From assembly GCF_026410925.1 (NCBI RefSeq), contig NZ_CP112972.1:1612001-1676000 (forward strand): a stretch of 64,000 nt of DNA, read 5' to 3'. The notes below the pieces were generated by a model. That model was given only the letters and a program-made list of their open reading frames with translations. It was not told the origin of the DNA and made no database searches. Below are positions 39,354-48,409 of this stretch, piece after piece. Position numbers and translations under genes: made by a program. The DNA is from Halovenus salina. Its GTDB lineage: Archaea; Halobacteriota; Halobacteria; Halobacteriales; Haloarculaceae. Positions within the stretch are counted from its first letter, which is position 1, and every line of letters starts with the position of its first letter.

Positions 39354-41270
39354 ATGAGTGGAGCAGTCATACCGGCACTGGCAGCGACCGGCGGCGACGC
39401 CATCCCCGGTGCGGGCGAGGCCGGCGGCGTCGAGTTGGTGATGGCGGCGTTGCCGTTGTTGGCGACGGCCGTCCTGTTGGTCGGTCTGCTGTGGTCGGCG
39501 ACGCGGGCGATGCCCGTCGCGTGGATCATCGCGCTTGTCGTCGGCTTCGTCGTCTGGGGGCTGCCGGTCGATTGGCTGGCAGCCTCCTCGTTGGTAGGCG
39601 TCATCACCGCGCTGGAGATTCTGTTCATCGTCGCCGGGGCGCTCGTCTTGCTGTATACGATGTTACAGGCGGGCGCGCTCGACCGCATCAACAAGGGATT
39701 CGCAGCGGTTTCAGCCGACCGGCGAGTCCAGATTATCCTGCTCGGATTCTTCATGGCGACGTTCATCGAGGGCGCGGCAGGCTTTGGAACGCCTGCGGCG
39801 GTCGTCGCACCGCTGTTGCTCGGGCTTGGGTTTCCGGCGCTCGCGGCGGTCATCGCGGCGCTCATCGGCCACGTCATCGCCGTCACCTATGGCGCAGTCG
39901 GGACCCCGATTATTGTTGGTATCGAGGCACCCTTTGCCGAGGGTCGCTACCCCGAGGCACTCGCAGAGGGCGGATTCGAGGTGACCGAGTTCTCCCAAGA
40001 GGTCGCAGCCTGGGCGGCGACCTACCACGCACTGGTCGGCTTCCTGATGCCGCTGATGGCGGTCGCGATGGTGACGTACTTCTTCGGCGAGGAGCGGTCG
40101 CTCGAACCGACCCGCGAGGTCGTCCCGCTCGCGCTCGTGGCCGGCGTCTCGTTTGTCGTCCCCTACTGGGTGTCGGCGTGGTTCATCACCGCCGAGTTCC
40201 CCTCGCTCATCGGCGCAATGGTCGGCGGGACCGTGACCGTCGGCCTCCTCAACGCGGGCTATCTGGTGCCCGACGACGAGTGGGAGTTCCCCGAGCGCGA
40301 CCGGTGGGCCGACCACTGGGTCGGCGACATCGAACCCGGCGGCGAGGAGATGGCGCGCGACGACGACCGAGAGATGTCACTGCTGAAGGCGTGGTCGCCG
40401 TACATTATCCTCGTTGTGTTGCTGGTCGTCACGCGCGCGGTCGACCCGATTTCGGACGCAATCAGCAACGGCGACAACACCGTCTCGGTCGCCGTCGACG
40501 GCCTCGGCGAGTTCGCCTTTGGCGTCATCCTCGAATGGGACGCAATTTTGGGCTACGAGGCGCTGGGGTCGGATATCGGGCTGGTCAACGTCCCCGGATT
40601 CTGGCTGTTTCTCAGCGCAATCGCCGCCATCTTCATCTTCGGGATGTCCGGCGACGAGATTGCGGCGGCCTGGAAGGAGGCCGGACAGAAGCTCGTCGCA
40701 CCCCTGATTGCGCTCGTGTTCGTCATCTCGATGGTGCAGGTAATGCTCAACGCCGGCACCTACTACGGCATCGAGGGGATGCTCAACGGGACAGCACCAC
40801 CTGAAGTTCTCGCGTCCGGAGCGGCCGACATCTGGAAGAACGCAAACATGATCGAGGTGCTCGCGGTGGCGACTGCCGACACCCTCGGGAACGTCTATCC
40901 GGCGATTGCCTCGCTCGTCGGCGCGCTCGGCGCGGCGATGACCGGCTCAAACACCGTTTCGAATCTTACCTTCTCGCAGTTCCAGTTCACCGTTGCCCAG
41001 CAAATCGACGTTCCCACCCAGCTCGTCGTCGGTGCACAGGCCGTCGGCGGCGCGATGGGGAATCTGGTGGCAATCCACAACGTCGTTGCGGCGCTGGCGA
41101 CCGTCGGTCTGGTCGGCCAGGAGGGGCGTATCATGCGGCTGAACCTGATTCCGCTGTTGTACTACGCCACTGGGGTGGGGCTGTTGACGATGTTATTTTC
41201 CTTTGTCATTTTCACCGGAGTCTTCTGGGCAGGCGGTGTAAGAGTTACGTGTACTGGCACCCAACCGTGA
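39354..41270 (+). CDS. lctP: L-lactate permease (LctP family)
   Basis: This 638-residue membrane protein has about 13-14 hydrophobic segments and belongs to the LctP family. Signature stretches are EGAAGFGTPAAVVAPLLLGLGF (about 140-161, described by position), TYGAVGTPI, and a later SNTVSNLTFSQFQ. It should import lactate or glycolate by proton or sodium symport. A Shine-Dalgarno AGGAGG lies 9-14 nt before the ATG. A gap of 204 bp precedes it. A box GATAAAATA (near 39210) is a possible promoter well upstream. It is also longer than typical family members, because of an extra charged loop near 300-340. Confidence 0.92.
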   Translation: MSGAVIPALAATGGDAIPGAGEAGGVELVMAALPLLATAVLLVGLLWSATRAMPVAWIIALVVGFVVWGLPVDWLAASSLVGVITALEILFIVAGALVLLYTMLQAGALDRINKGFAAVSADRRVQIILLGFFMATFIEGAAGFGTPAAVVAPLLLGLGFPALAAVIAALIGHVIAVTYGAVGTPIIVGIEAPFAEGRYPEALAEGGFEVTEFSQEVAAWAATYHALVGFLMPLMAVAMVTYFFGEERSLEPTREVVPLALVAGVSFVVPYWVSAWFITAEFPSLIGAMVGGTVTVGLLNAGYLVPDDEWEFPERDRWADHWVGDIEPGGEEMARDDDREMSLLKAWSPYIILVVLLVVTRAVDPISDAISNGDNTVSVAVDGLGEFAFGVILEWDAILGYEALGSDIGLVNVPGFWLFLSAIAAIFIFGMSGDEIAAAWKEAGQKLVAPLIALVFVISMVQVMLNAGTYYGIEGMLNGTAPPEVLASGAADIWKNANMIEVLAVATADTLGNVYPAIASLVGALGAAMTGSNTVSNLTFSQFQFTVAQQIDVPTQLVVGAQAVGGAMGNLVAIHNVVAALATVGLVGQEGRIMRLNLIPLLYYATGVGLLTMLFSFVIFTGVFWAGGVRVTCTGTQP

Positions 41271-41289
41271 ACGACTAGCAACCCCACGC

Positions 41290-41805
41290 ATGACACAGGC
41301 AACCGCTACAGCCGACGGTTACGACCAGTTCGCGGCCGTCGCTGACGAGTATGGTATCGAGCCAAGACGAGTTCCCCCCGACGAGGTCGCCGACACCATC
41401 GACGAACTCGTCAGCCAGCCAGCAATCGGGACGGCACTCCCCTGGGACGGTGTCGCCCTTCCAGAGAGTGTCACGGCCGACCCGACTGCGGGTGACCTCC
41501 AGGCCGCAGAGACAGGCGTCACAGCGGCCTCGTTCGCTATCGCCTCGTATGGCAGTCTCGTCTTAGAGCCCGACCACGCGGGAAGCGAGCCGGTCAGTCT
41601 CTTCAACGACCTGCATATCACCGTCGTCCGCGAGGCAGACATCCTCCACGACATGGCAGCCGCGTTCGACCGACTCGGCGACGACCTTCGGGCGGAGCGC
41701 GGGTCGGCAATCATCGCAACCGGTCCCTCCGCAACCGCCGACATGGGCGCGCTCGTCCAGGGCGCACACGGCCCCAAACGCGTGGAGGTGCTCGTCGTTA
41801 CATGA
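41290..41805 (+). CDS. lutC: LUD-domain protein LutC
   Basis: This 171-residue single LUD domain has conserved stretches: GVTAASFAIASYGSLVLE (about 77-94), EPVSLFNDLHITVVREADIL (about 99-118) and TGPSATADM (about 147). In bacteria LutABC oxidises L-lactate to pyruvate. LutC is the small subunit. It starts 19 bp after lctP and its stop overlaps the next ATG by 4 nt. It also seems a little shorter than bacterial LutC, missing some N-terminal residues. Confidence 0.85.
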   Translation: MTQATATADGYDQFAAVADEYGIEPRRVPPDEVADTIDELVSQPAIGTALPWDGVALPESVTADPTAGDLQAAETGVTAASFAIASYGSLVLEPDHAGSEPVSLFNDLHITVVREADILHDMAAAFDRLGDDLRAERGSAIIATGPSATADMGALVQGAHGPKRVEVLVVT

Positions 41806-43997
41806 GCAAGTCCAAGGCCGAACACATCCGTCAGTTGATGGCGACCGAGGGCGAGTCAGTCGGCGAGAACACCCGCGGGTTCAACACGGGCCGGTACGAA
41901 TCCGTCGCGAGGCTTGAGGACTACGAGGGACTGAAAGACCAGGCCCGCGCCATCAAAGAGGATGCCATCAAGCGCCTCCCCGAGCTCATCGAGGAGGTCG
42001 AGGAGACCGTCGAGGAGAACGGCGGCACCGTCTACGTGGCCGACGACGCCGCCGATGCGAACCGCTACATCCGGGAGGTCTGTGACGACGCCAACCGCCT
42101 CGTCAAGAGCAAGTCGATGACAAGCGAGGAAATCGAGGTCAACGAGGCCCTGGAGGAGTCCGACGTCGAAGTGGTCGAGACCGACCTCGGCGAGTGGGTC
42201 CTCCAGGTTGCCGAGGAGGCACCTAGCCACATCGTCGCCCCGGCAATCCACAAGTCCCGCGAGGAGATTGCCCGGCTGTTCAACGACCACTTCGACCCTG
42301 AGGAGGAGCTCGAAACCGCCGAGGAACTCACCGCATTCGCCCGCGAGCGACTGGGCGAGCTCATCGCCGGCGCGGACGTGGGACTGACCGGCGCGAACTT
42401 CGTCACCGCCGACTCCGGGACGATTGCGCTGGTCACGAGCGAGGGCAACGCCCGCAAGACGGTGACGGTTCCGGAGACACAGATTGCCGTCGCCGGCGTC
42501 GAGAAAATCGTTCCGACCGTCGAGGACCTCCGGCCGTTCGTCGAACTCATCGGCCGCTCGGGGACCGGCCAGGACATCACGAGCTACGTTTCGCTGTTGA
42601 CGCCGCCGCTTTCCTCGCCGACGGTCGACTTCGACGACCCCGAAACGCCGCTGGCCGACGACGGGAGCGACCGGGACTTCCACCTCGTGCTCATCGACAA
42701 CGGCCGGCTGTCGATGCGCGAGGACGAGGACCTCCGGGAGACGCTGTACTGCATCAGGTGTTCGGCCTGTGCAAACACGTGTGCGAACTTCCAGTCGGTC
42801 GGCGGCCACGCCTTCGGCGGGGAGACCTACTCCGGCGGCATCGCGACGGGGTGGGAGGCCGGCGTCCACGGCCTCGATTCGGCCGCCGAGTTCAACGACC
42901 TCTGTACCGGCTGTTCGCGCTGTGTCCCGGCCTGTCCGGTGGGAATCGATATCCCGTGGATAAACACGGTCGTCCGCGACCGCATCAACAGCGGCGAAGA
43001 CGTTCCCCAGGACGTGCTCGTCGACGGCCTCACGCCGGACGCCGAGACCGACGGGCCGGGAATCCAGAAGCGGCTGTTCGGCAACGTTGAGACGCTGGCG
43101 AAAGTTGGGAGCGCCTTTGCGCCGCTGTCGAACTGGGTCGCAAACGCCGGGCCCGCCTCGGCGGTTCTCGAACGGGTCGCCGGCGTCGCGAGCGAGCGGA
43201 CGTTTCCGGCCTTCCAGCGGACCACCCTCGTCGAGTGGATGGACGAGCGCGAGGCCGTGCCGCCGCTGGACCCGGATCGGAAGGTGGTGCTGTATCCAGA
43301 CCTGTATACCAACTACATGCTCGTCGAGCGCGGGAAAGCCGCCGTCAGGGCGCTCGAAGCACTCGGCGTCGAGGTGCTCGTCCCCGAGGCTCCGGGGTCG
43401 GGGCGTGCTCCCCTCTCACAAGGGATGATAGACACCGCCCGCAAACAGGCCGAGGGTGTCGCCGAGGCACTCGACCCCTACCTCGAAGCGGGGTACGACG
43501 TGGTCGTCGTCGAGCCCAGTGATGTGGCGATGTTTCGGTCGGACTACGAGCGACTGCTGCCGGAATCCGAGGCCGAGCGCCTGAGCGAGGCCAGCTACGA
43601 GATACTCGAATACGTCTACGGGCTGCTCTCGAACGGGGCCGAGGCCGACGAACTGGCGACTGCCGACGGCGAGGCGGTCGCTTACCACAGCCACTGCCAA
43701 CAGCGCACGCTCGGGCTCGAACCGTACAGCGTCGAGGTGATGGAGGCGTGTGGCTACGAGGTGACGACAACAGACGCAGAGTGCTGTGGGATGGCGGGCT
43801 CCTTTGGCTACAAGGAGCAGTACTACGAACTGTCGATAGACGTCGGCGAGTCGATGGCCACAGAACTCGAGGCGGCGGATGCCGACCACGTCGTCGCCAG
43901 CGGCACCTCCTGTACAGACCAGATAGGCGACCTCCGTGACGAGGAGCCCGAACACGTCATCGAACTGCTCGCGCCACCCCAGAGAACACGACGATGA
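41802..43997 (+). CDS. LutB-LutA fusion: LUD and Fe-S oxidoreductase
   Basis: This 731-residue protein has an N-terminal LUD domain (about 60-300) and two 4Fe-4S motifs (CIRCSACANTC near 317 and CTGCSRCVPACP near 367) as in LutB. A C-terminal half (about 430-720) has CCG repeats as in LutA: HCQQRTL and ECCGMAGSFGY. The two proteins are separate in Bacillus. The fused form can pass electrons from lactate to the heterodisulfide-like clusters in one chain. The acceptor (probably quinone) is not clear. The C-terminal half is homologous to that of the next gene product. Confidence 0.9.
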   Translation: MSKSKAEHIRQLMATEGESVGENTRGFNTGRYESVARLEDYEGLKDQARAIKEDAIKRLPELIEEVEETVEENGGTVYVADDAADANRYIREVCDDANRLVKSKSMTSEEIEVNEALEESDVEVVETDLGEWVLQVAEEAPSHIVAPAIHKSREEIARLFNDHFDPEEELETAEELTAFARERLGELIAGADVGLTGANFVTADSGTIALVTSEGNARKTVTVPETQIAVAGVEKIVPTVEDLRPFVELIGRSGTGQDITSYVSLLTPPLSSPTVDFDDPETPLADDGSDRDFHLVLIDNGRLSMREDEDLRETLYCIRCSACANTCANFQSVGGHAFGGETYSGGIATGWEAGVHGLDSAAEFNDLCTGCSRCVPACPVGIDIPWINTVVRDRINSGEDVPQDVLVDGLTPDAETDGPGIQKRLFGNVETLAKVGSAFAPLSNWVANAGPASAVLERVAGVASERTFPAFQRTTLVEWMDEREAVPPLDPDRKVVLYPDLYTNYMLVERGKAAVRALEALGVEVLVPEAPGSGRAPLSQGMIDTARKQAEGVAEALDPYLEAGYDVVVVEPSDVAMFRSDYERLLPESEAERLSEASYEILEYVYGLLSNGAEADELATADGEAVAYHSHCQQRTLGLEPYSVEVMEACGYEVTTTDAECCGMAGSFGYKEQYYELSIDVGESMATELEAADADHVVASGTSCTDQIGDLRDEEPEHVIELLAPPQRTRR

Positions 43998-46900
43998 GCG
44001 ACACACAACAACCAGACGACGAGAGTACAGAGCTACCCGCCGGCCCCCACGCGGCGTCGCGGAGCAACTACGACTACGCCAGCGATGACGTGGAGGACCC
44101 TGCGCTGTTTGCCGCCCTGGACGCCCGCGTGGAGGGCGAGGTTCGGTTCGACAGCTACACGCGAACCCTCTATGCCACCGACGCGAGCGCCTACCAGCAG
44201 CTCCCAATCGGTGTCGTCGCCCCGACCTCGACGGCCGACGTACAGGCGGTAATGGAGTACTGCGCGAGTGAGGGAATCCCGGTGCTTCCACGCGGCGGCG
44301 GGACGAGTCTCGCCGGCCAGGCGGTCAACGAGGCTGTGGTGCTCGATTTCAAAAAGGAGATGAACGCTGTCCTCGACGTGAATCCGGACGAGCAGACGGT
44401 CCGGGCACAGCCCGGGGTGACCCTCTCCCGGCTGAACGACCGCCTTGAGGACCACGGCCTGAAGTACGCCCCCGACCCTGCGTGGGGCGACAAGAGCGTC
44501 CTCGGGGGCTGTATTGGCAACAACTCCACGGGCGCACACTCGCTGAAATACGAGAAGGCAGACGGCTACATCGAGTCCGTCGAGGCGGTGCTCGCAGACG
44601 GTACCGTGACCGAACTCGGCTGGGTCGACCTCAAAGCCCTCCACGACCGGGCCGACGCCGTCCGGGACGAGGCCGACGACCTCGCGGCTGTGACCGATAT
44701 CGAGGACCGGGTCTACGTCGAAGTCTCACGAATCCTCCGCGAAGAACGTGAGGAAATCGAGGACAGGTACCCCGACCTCACGCGGAACGTCTCGGGGTAC
44801 AATCTGGACAAACTCGTCGCGGACGCCGAGGCACACGGCGCGGTGAACCTCGGCAGACTACTCGCCGGCAGCGAGGGGACGCTGGCGGTCGTCACCGAGG
44901 CCACAGTTTCCCTGGAGCCGGTTCCCGAGACGAAGGCGGCCGTGCTGTTGACCTACGACGACGTGCTCGACGCGGTCGGCGACGTGGCCCCTATCCTGGA
45001 GCACAACCCCGCGGCCGTCGAGGTGATGGACGACGTCTTCCTGGAGTTGGCGGCCGAACGCCCCGAGTTCGCGCCGGTCGTCGACCTCCTTCCAGAGGGG
45101 ACAGACTCGACGCTACTGGTGGAGTTTTACGCCGGCTCGCCCGACCACGGCAGACAGCAGGTCGCAGACCTGCTCGCCGACCGCCTGCCCGATGCCGACG
45201 TGCCTGTCGAGCCGAGCGAACAGAGAGCAGCGACCGATGTCCAAATTCGCGCCGTCGATGCCCTCGAAGCCTACGACGCCGACAGGCGGGCGAAGTTCTG
45301 GAAGATGCGCAAGGCCGGGCTCCCCATCTTGCTCTCGCGGACCGACGACGACAAACACTGGCCCTTCGTCGAGGATACGGCGATTCCGGCCGAGAACCTC
45401 GAAGACTACGTCGCCGACCTCCAGGCCCTGTTCGAGGAACACGACACCTTCTCGTCGTACTACGCCCACGCCGGGCCGGGCGTACTTCACGTCCGCCCAC
45501 TTCTGAACCTCAAAACCGAGGACGGCATCGAGACGATGACGGCAATCTCCGACGGCGTGACCGACCTCGTCATCGAGTACGGCGGCTCGGTCTCGGGCGA
45601 ACACGGCGACGGCCGGGCGCGCACGAAGTACAACCGCAAGCTGTACGGCGACCAACTCTGGGAGGCCTTCGAGCAACTGAAGACGGCCTTCGACCCCGAG
45701 TGGCGGCTCAACCCCGGCAGCGTCTGTGGCGAGTTCGACCCTGCCGAGAACCTCCGATTCGACCCCGAGTACGGCTTTGACGCCGACTTTGAGCCGGCGA
45801 TGGAGTGGGACAATGAGAACGGCTTCCAGGGAATGGTCGAACTCTGTCACGGCTGTGGCGGCTGTACCGGCCACCAGGAGACCACCGGCGGCGTGATGTG
45901 TCCGACATACCGTGCCGACAACGAGGAGATTCTCTCGACACGAGGCCGAGCGAACGCCTTGCGTCGGGCGATGAGCGGCGACCTGCCCGAGGACCCGACC
46001 GACGACGAGTTCGTCGAAGAGGTGCTCGACCTCTGTATCGGCTGCAAGGGCTGTCGGGTGGACTGCCCAAGCGGCGTCGACATGGCGAAACTCAAAGCCG
46101 AGGTGAAACACGCCCACCACCAGGAGGAAGGGATTCCACTCCGGGACCGCCTGTTTGCGAACGTCGAACGTCTCTACGCGCTGGGGAGTGCGTTCGCGCC
46201 GCTGTCGAACTGGGCGACGAGCCTGCCGGGGTCGGGTCTCGTCGCCGAGAAACTGCTCGGTATCGCCCGCGAGCGCGACCTGCCGACCTTCGAGCGCGAG
46301 ACCCTCCAGGACTGGGCGAACGCCCGCACGCCGGCGGTGTCGGCGACAGAGGCTGACCGGAAAGCGCTGGTCATCGCCGACCCCTACACCAACTACACAC
46401 AGCCCGAGGTCGGGAGGGCAGCCGTTCGGGCGCTCGAAGCCGCCGGCATCCACGTCGAGGTTCCCGACGATGTGACCGACAGCGGCCGACCCGCTCACTC
46501 GAAGAGCATGCTGGAGGTGGCCCGCGACACCGCCCGCGAGAACGTCGACGCACTCGCGCCGCGAATCCGTGAGGGGTGGGATGTCGTGACCGTCGAACCC
46601 TCGGATGCGGTGATGTATCAACTGGACTATCTGGACATGCTCGCCGGTGAGGACGCCGAGGCAGTCGCTGCGAACACCTACGGCGTCATGGAGTACATCG
46701 ACACCTACCGACTCGACGACGGGCTCTCGGCCGACGCCGACGGAACCGTTACCTACCACGGCCACTGCCAGCAGAAAGCGACGACCAAAGACCATCACGC
46801 CGAGAACGTTCTCGACCGGGCAGGGTACGGCGTCGACGCGCTGGATTCGACCTGCTGTGGGATGGCCGGCTCCTTTGGCTACGAGGCCGAACACTACTCG

Positions 46901-47071
46901 ATGAGCCAGGCAATCGCCGATATTCTCTTCGATCAGGTGGACGACTCCCCCGGCGAGACGGTTGTCGCGCCGGGAACCTCCTGTCGAACCCAACTACACG
47001 ACCACGAGGCGGTCGACGGCAAGCCCCCGCACCCAATCGAAGTCTTCGAATCAGCAATCGACAGACCGTGA
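43994..47071 (+). CDS. FAD-linked D-lactate/glycolate dehydrogenase fused to Fe-S module (GlcD-GlcF type)
   Basis: This 1025-residue protein has an FAD-binding type 4 domain (about 70-290: VAPTSTADVQAVM, RGGGTSLAGQAV), an FAD-linked oxidase C-terminal domain (about 300-560: KMRKAGLP, HAGPGVLHVRP, GEHGDGRAR), Fe-S regions (CHGCGGCTGHQ near 619 and CIGCKGCRVDCP near 678) and a CCG-rich half (about 720-1015) ending SFGYEAEHY. It should oxidise D-lactate or glycolate and pass electrons to quinone. Its ATG overlaps the previous stop by 4 nt, and its stop overlaps the next GTG by 4 nt. Confidence 0.9.
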   Translation: MSDTQQPDDESTELPAGPHAASRSNYDYASDDVEDPALFAALDARVEGEVRFDSYTRTLYATDASAYQQLPIGVVAPTSTADVQAVMEYCASEGIPVLPRGGGTSLAGQAVNEAVVLDFKKEMNAVLDVNPDEQTVRAQPGVTLSRLNDRLEDHGLKYAPDPAWGDKSVLGGCIGNNSTGAHSLKYEKADGYIESVEAVLADGTVTELGWVDLKALHDRADAVRDEADDLAAVTDIEDRVYVEVSRILREEREEIEDRYPDLTRNVSGYNLDKLVADAEAHGAVNLGRLLAGSEGTLAVVTEATVSLEPVPETKAAVLLTYDDVLDAVGDVAPILEHNPAAVEVMDDVFLELAAERPEFAPVVDLLPEGTDSTLLVEFYAGSPDHGRQQVADLLADRLPDADVPVEPSEQRAATDVQIRAVDALEAYDADRRAKFWKMRKAGLPILLSRTDDDKHWPFVEDTAIPAENLEDYVADLQALFEEHDTFSSYYAHAGPGVLHVRPLLNLKTEDGIETMTAISDGVTDLVIEYGGSVSGEHGDGRARTKYNRKLYGDQLWEAFEQLKTAFDPEWRLNPGSVCGEFDPAENLRFDPEYGFDADFEPAMEWDNENGFQGMVELCHGCGGCTGHQETTGGVMCPTYRADNEEILSTRGRANALRRAMSGDLPEDPTDDEFVEEVLDLCIGCKGCRVDCPSGVDMAKLKAEVKHAHHQEEGIPLRDRLFANVERLYALGSAFAPLSNWATSLPGSGLVAEKLLGIARERDLPTFERETLQDWANARTPAVSATEADRKALVIADPYTNYTQPEVGRAAVRALEAAGIHVEVPDDVTDSGRPAHSKSMLEVARDTARENVDALAPRIREGWDVVTVEPSDAVMYQLDYLDMLAGEDAEAVAANTYGVMEYIDTYRLDDGLSADADGTVTYHGHCQQKATTKDHHAENVLDRAGYGVDALDSTCCGMAGSFGYEAEHYSMSQAIADILFDQVDDSPGETVVAPGTSCRTQLHDHEAVDGKPPHPIEVFESAIDRP

Positions 47072-48393
47072 TTCGCAACCGCGAAGAGCTCGCGCGAACC
47101 CCGACAGCGGGCGTCGCAGTCGACGCGCTGGCGGCGGGCATCGAGGCCGCCCACCCAGAGACAGTCGTCGCCGACTGCGTCTCCCTCGATGGTGACACGC
47201 TCTCGGTGGCCGGCAATACCTACGACCTCGGCGCATTCGAGCGAGTACTGGTCGTTGGCGGCGGCAAGCCCGCGGGCGCGGTCGCCGCTGCACTCGAAAC
47301 CGTCCTGGGCGACCGCATCGACGACGGCGCGGTCGTAACATCCGCGCCAGTCGAAACGGAGACCATCGCGGTCCACGAGGGAACCCATCCCCTTCCATCG
47401 GAGCAAAACATCCGCGGGACCGAGGCAGTTCTCGGCCTCGCCGCCGAAGCGGGTCCCGACGACCTGGTGCTGGCTGTCATTACCGGCGGCGCGAGCGCGC
47501 TCCTGACTGCACCCGTCCCAGGCGTCTCCGTCGAGGACCTCCGTGCCGTGACCGAACAACTCCTTGACGGCGGCGCGTCGATAGATGACCTCAACGCGGT
47601 CAGAAAACACCTCTCCCAGGTCAAGGGCGGCCGACTCGCCCGAAAGCTCGCGCCGGCGAGGACCGTCGGCGTCGTCTTCAGTGACGTGGTCGGGAACCCG
47701 TTGGCGGTGATTGCAAGCGGGCCAACAGCGCCCGACAGGACGACCTACGGCGACGCCATCGGGGTGTTAGAGCGGTACGACGTCGACGCACCCGGCGTGA
47801 GAGCGGTACTGGAAGGCGGCGTCGCAGGCGAGCGCCCCGAGACGCCCGGCCCGGAGGAGGAGGTCTTCGACGAGGTGACGAACCTCGTTCTCGCTGACAA
47901 CCGGACGGCGGTTGATGCGGCGGCACAGGTCTGTGAAGCGGCGGGCTACGAGCCGCTGGTGCTCTCGACGCGAATCGAAGGAGAGGCACAACAAGCGGGC
48001 CGAACCCACGCCGCCATCGCGCAGGAATCGCTCGACAACGGCGACCCGGCCGAGCCGCCGGTCGCGCTGCTGTCGGGTGGTGAGACGACAGTGACTGTCA
48101 CCGGCGACGGCCAGGGCGGGCCGAACCAGGAGTTCGCACTCGCCGCGGGCTGTGCGCTCGAAAGCGCGAGCGTCGTCGTCGGGAGCGTCGACACCGACGG
48201 CATCGACGGGGCGAGCGAGGCCGCCGGCGCGCTTGTGGATTCAAGCGTCGGCGGGGCCGGGGCACTGGCCGCACTCGAACGAAACGACGCGGAGACGTTT
48301 CTGGCCGGGAGGAGCCGTCTCGTCGAGACAGGGCCCACCGGAACAAACGTGAACGACCTGCGGGTGGTGCTCGTCGGAACGCCAGAAAAATAG
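47068..48393 (+). CDS. gckA: Glycerate 2-kinase (MOFRL/DUF4147 type)
   Basis: This 441-residue protein has the glycerate kinase type-2 layout: VVGGGKPAGAVAAAL (about 63-77), a central GGASALLTAP, AVRKHLSQVKGGRLA, and the MOFRL-like GGETTVTVTGDGQGGPNQEFAL (about 333-354, by position) with NVNDLRVVL at the end. It makes 2-phosphoglycerate from glycerate. The start is GTG, overlapping the previous TGA (GTGA). It closes the operon and suggests that glycerate or hydroxypyruvate arises from the imported acid. Confidence 0.88.
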   Translation: MIRNREELARTPTAGVAVDALAAGIEAAHPETVVADCVSLDGDTLSVAGNTYDLGAFERVLVVGGGKPAGAVAAALETVLGDRIDDGAVVTSAPVETETIAVHEGTHPLPSEQNIRGTEAVLGLAAEAGPDDLVLAVITGGASALLTAPVPGVSVEDLRAVTEQLLDGGASIDDLNAVRKHLSQVKGGRLARKLAPARTVGVVFSDVVGNPLAVIASGPTAPDRTTYGDAIGVLERYDVDAPGVRAVLEGGVAGERPETPGPEEEVFDEVTNLVLADNRTAVDAAAQVCEAAGYEPLVLSTRIEGEAQQAGRTHAAIAQESLDNGDPAEPPVALLSGGETTVTVTGDGQGGPNQEFALAAGCALESASVVVGSVDTDGIDGASEAAGALVDSSVGGAGALAALERNDAETFLAGRSRLVETGPTGTNVNDLRVVLVGTPEK

Positions 48394-48409
48394 GACGGTC
48401 AGCCGGGCG

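Noticed and set aside
45113..46993. 626-residue minus-strand frame
   Set aside because: It is antisense to the FAD/Fe-S dehydrogenase. It contains no recognised motif.
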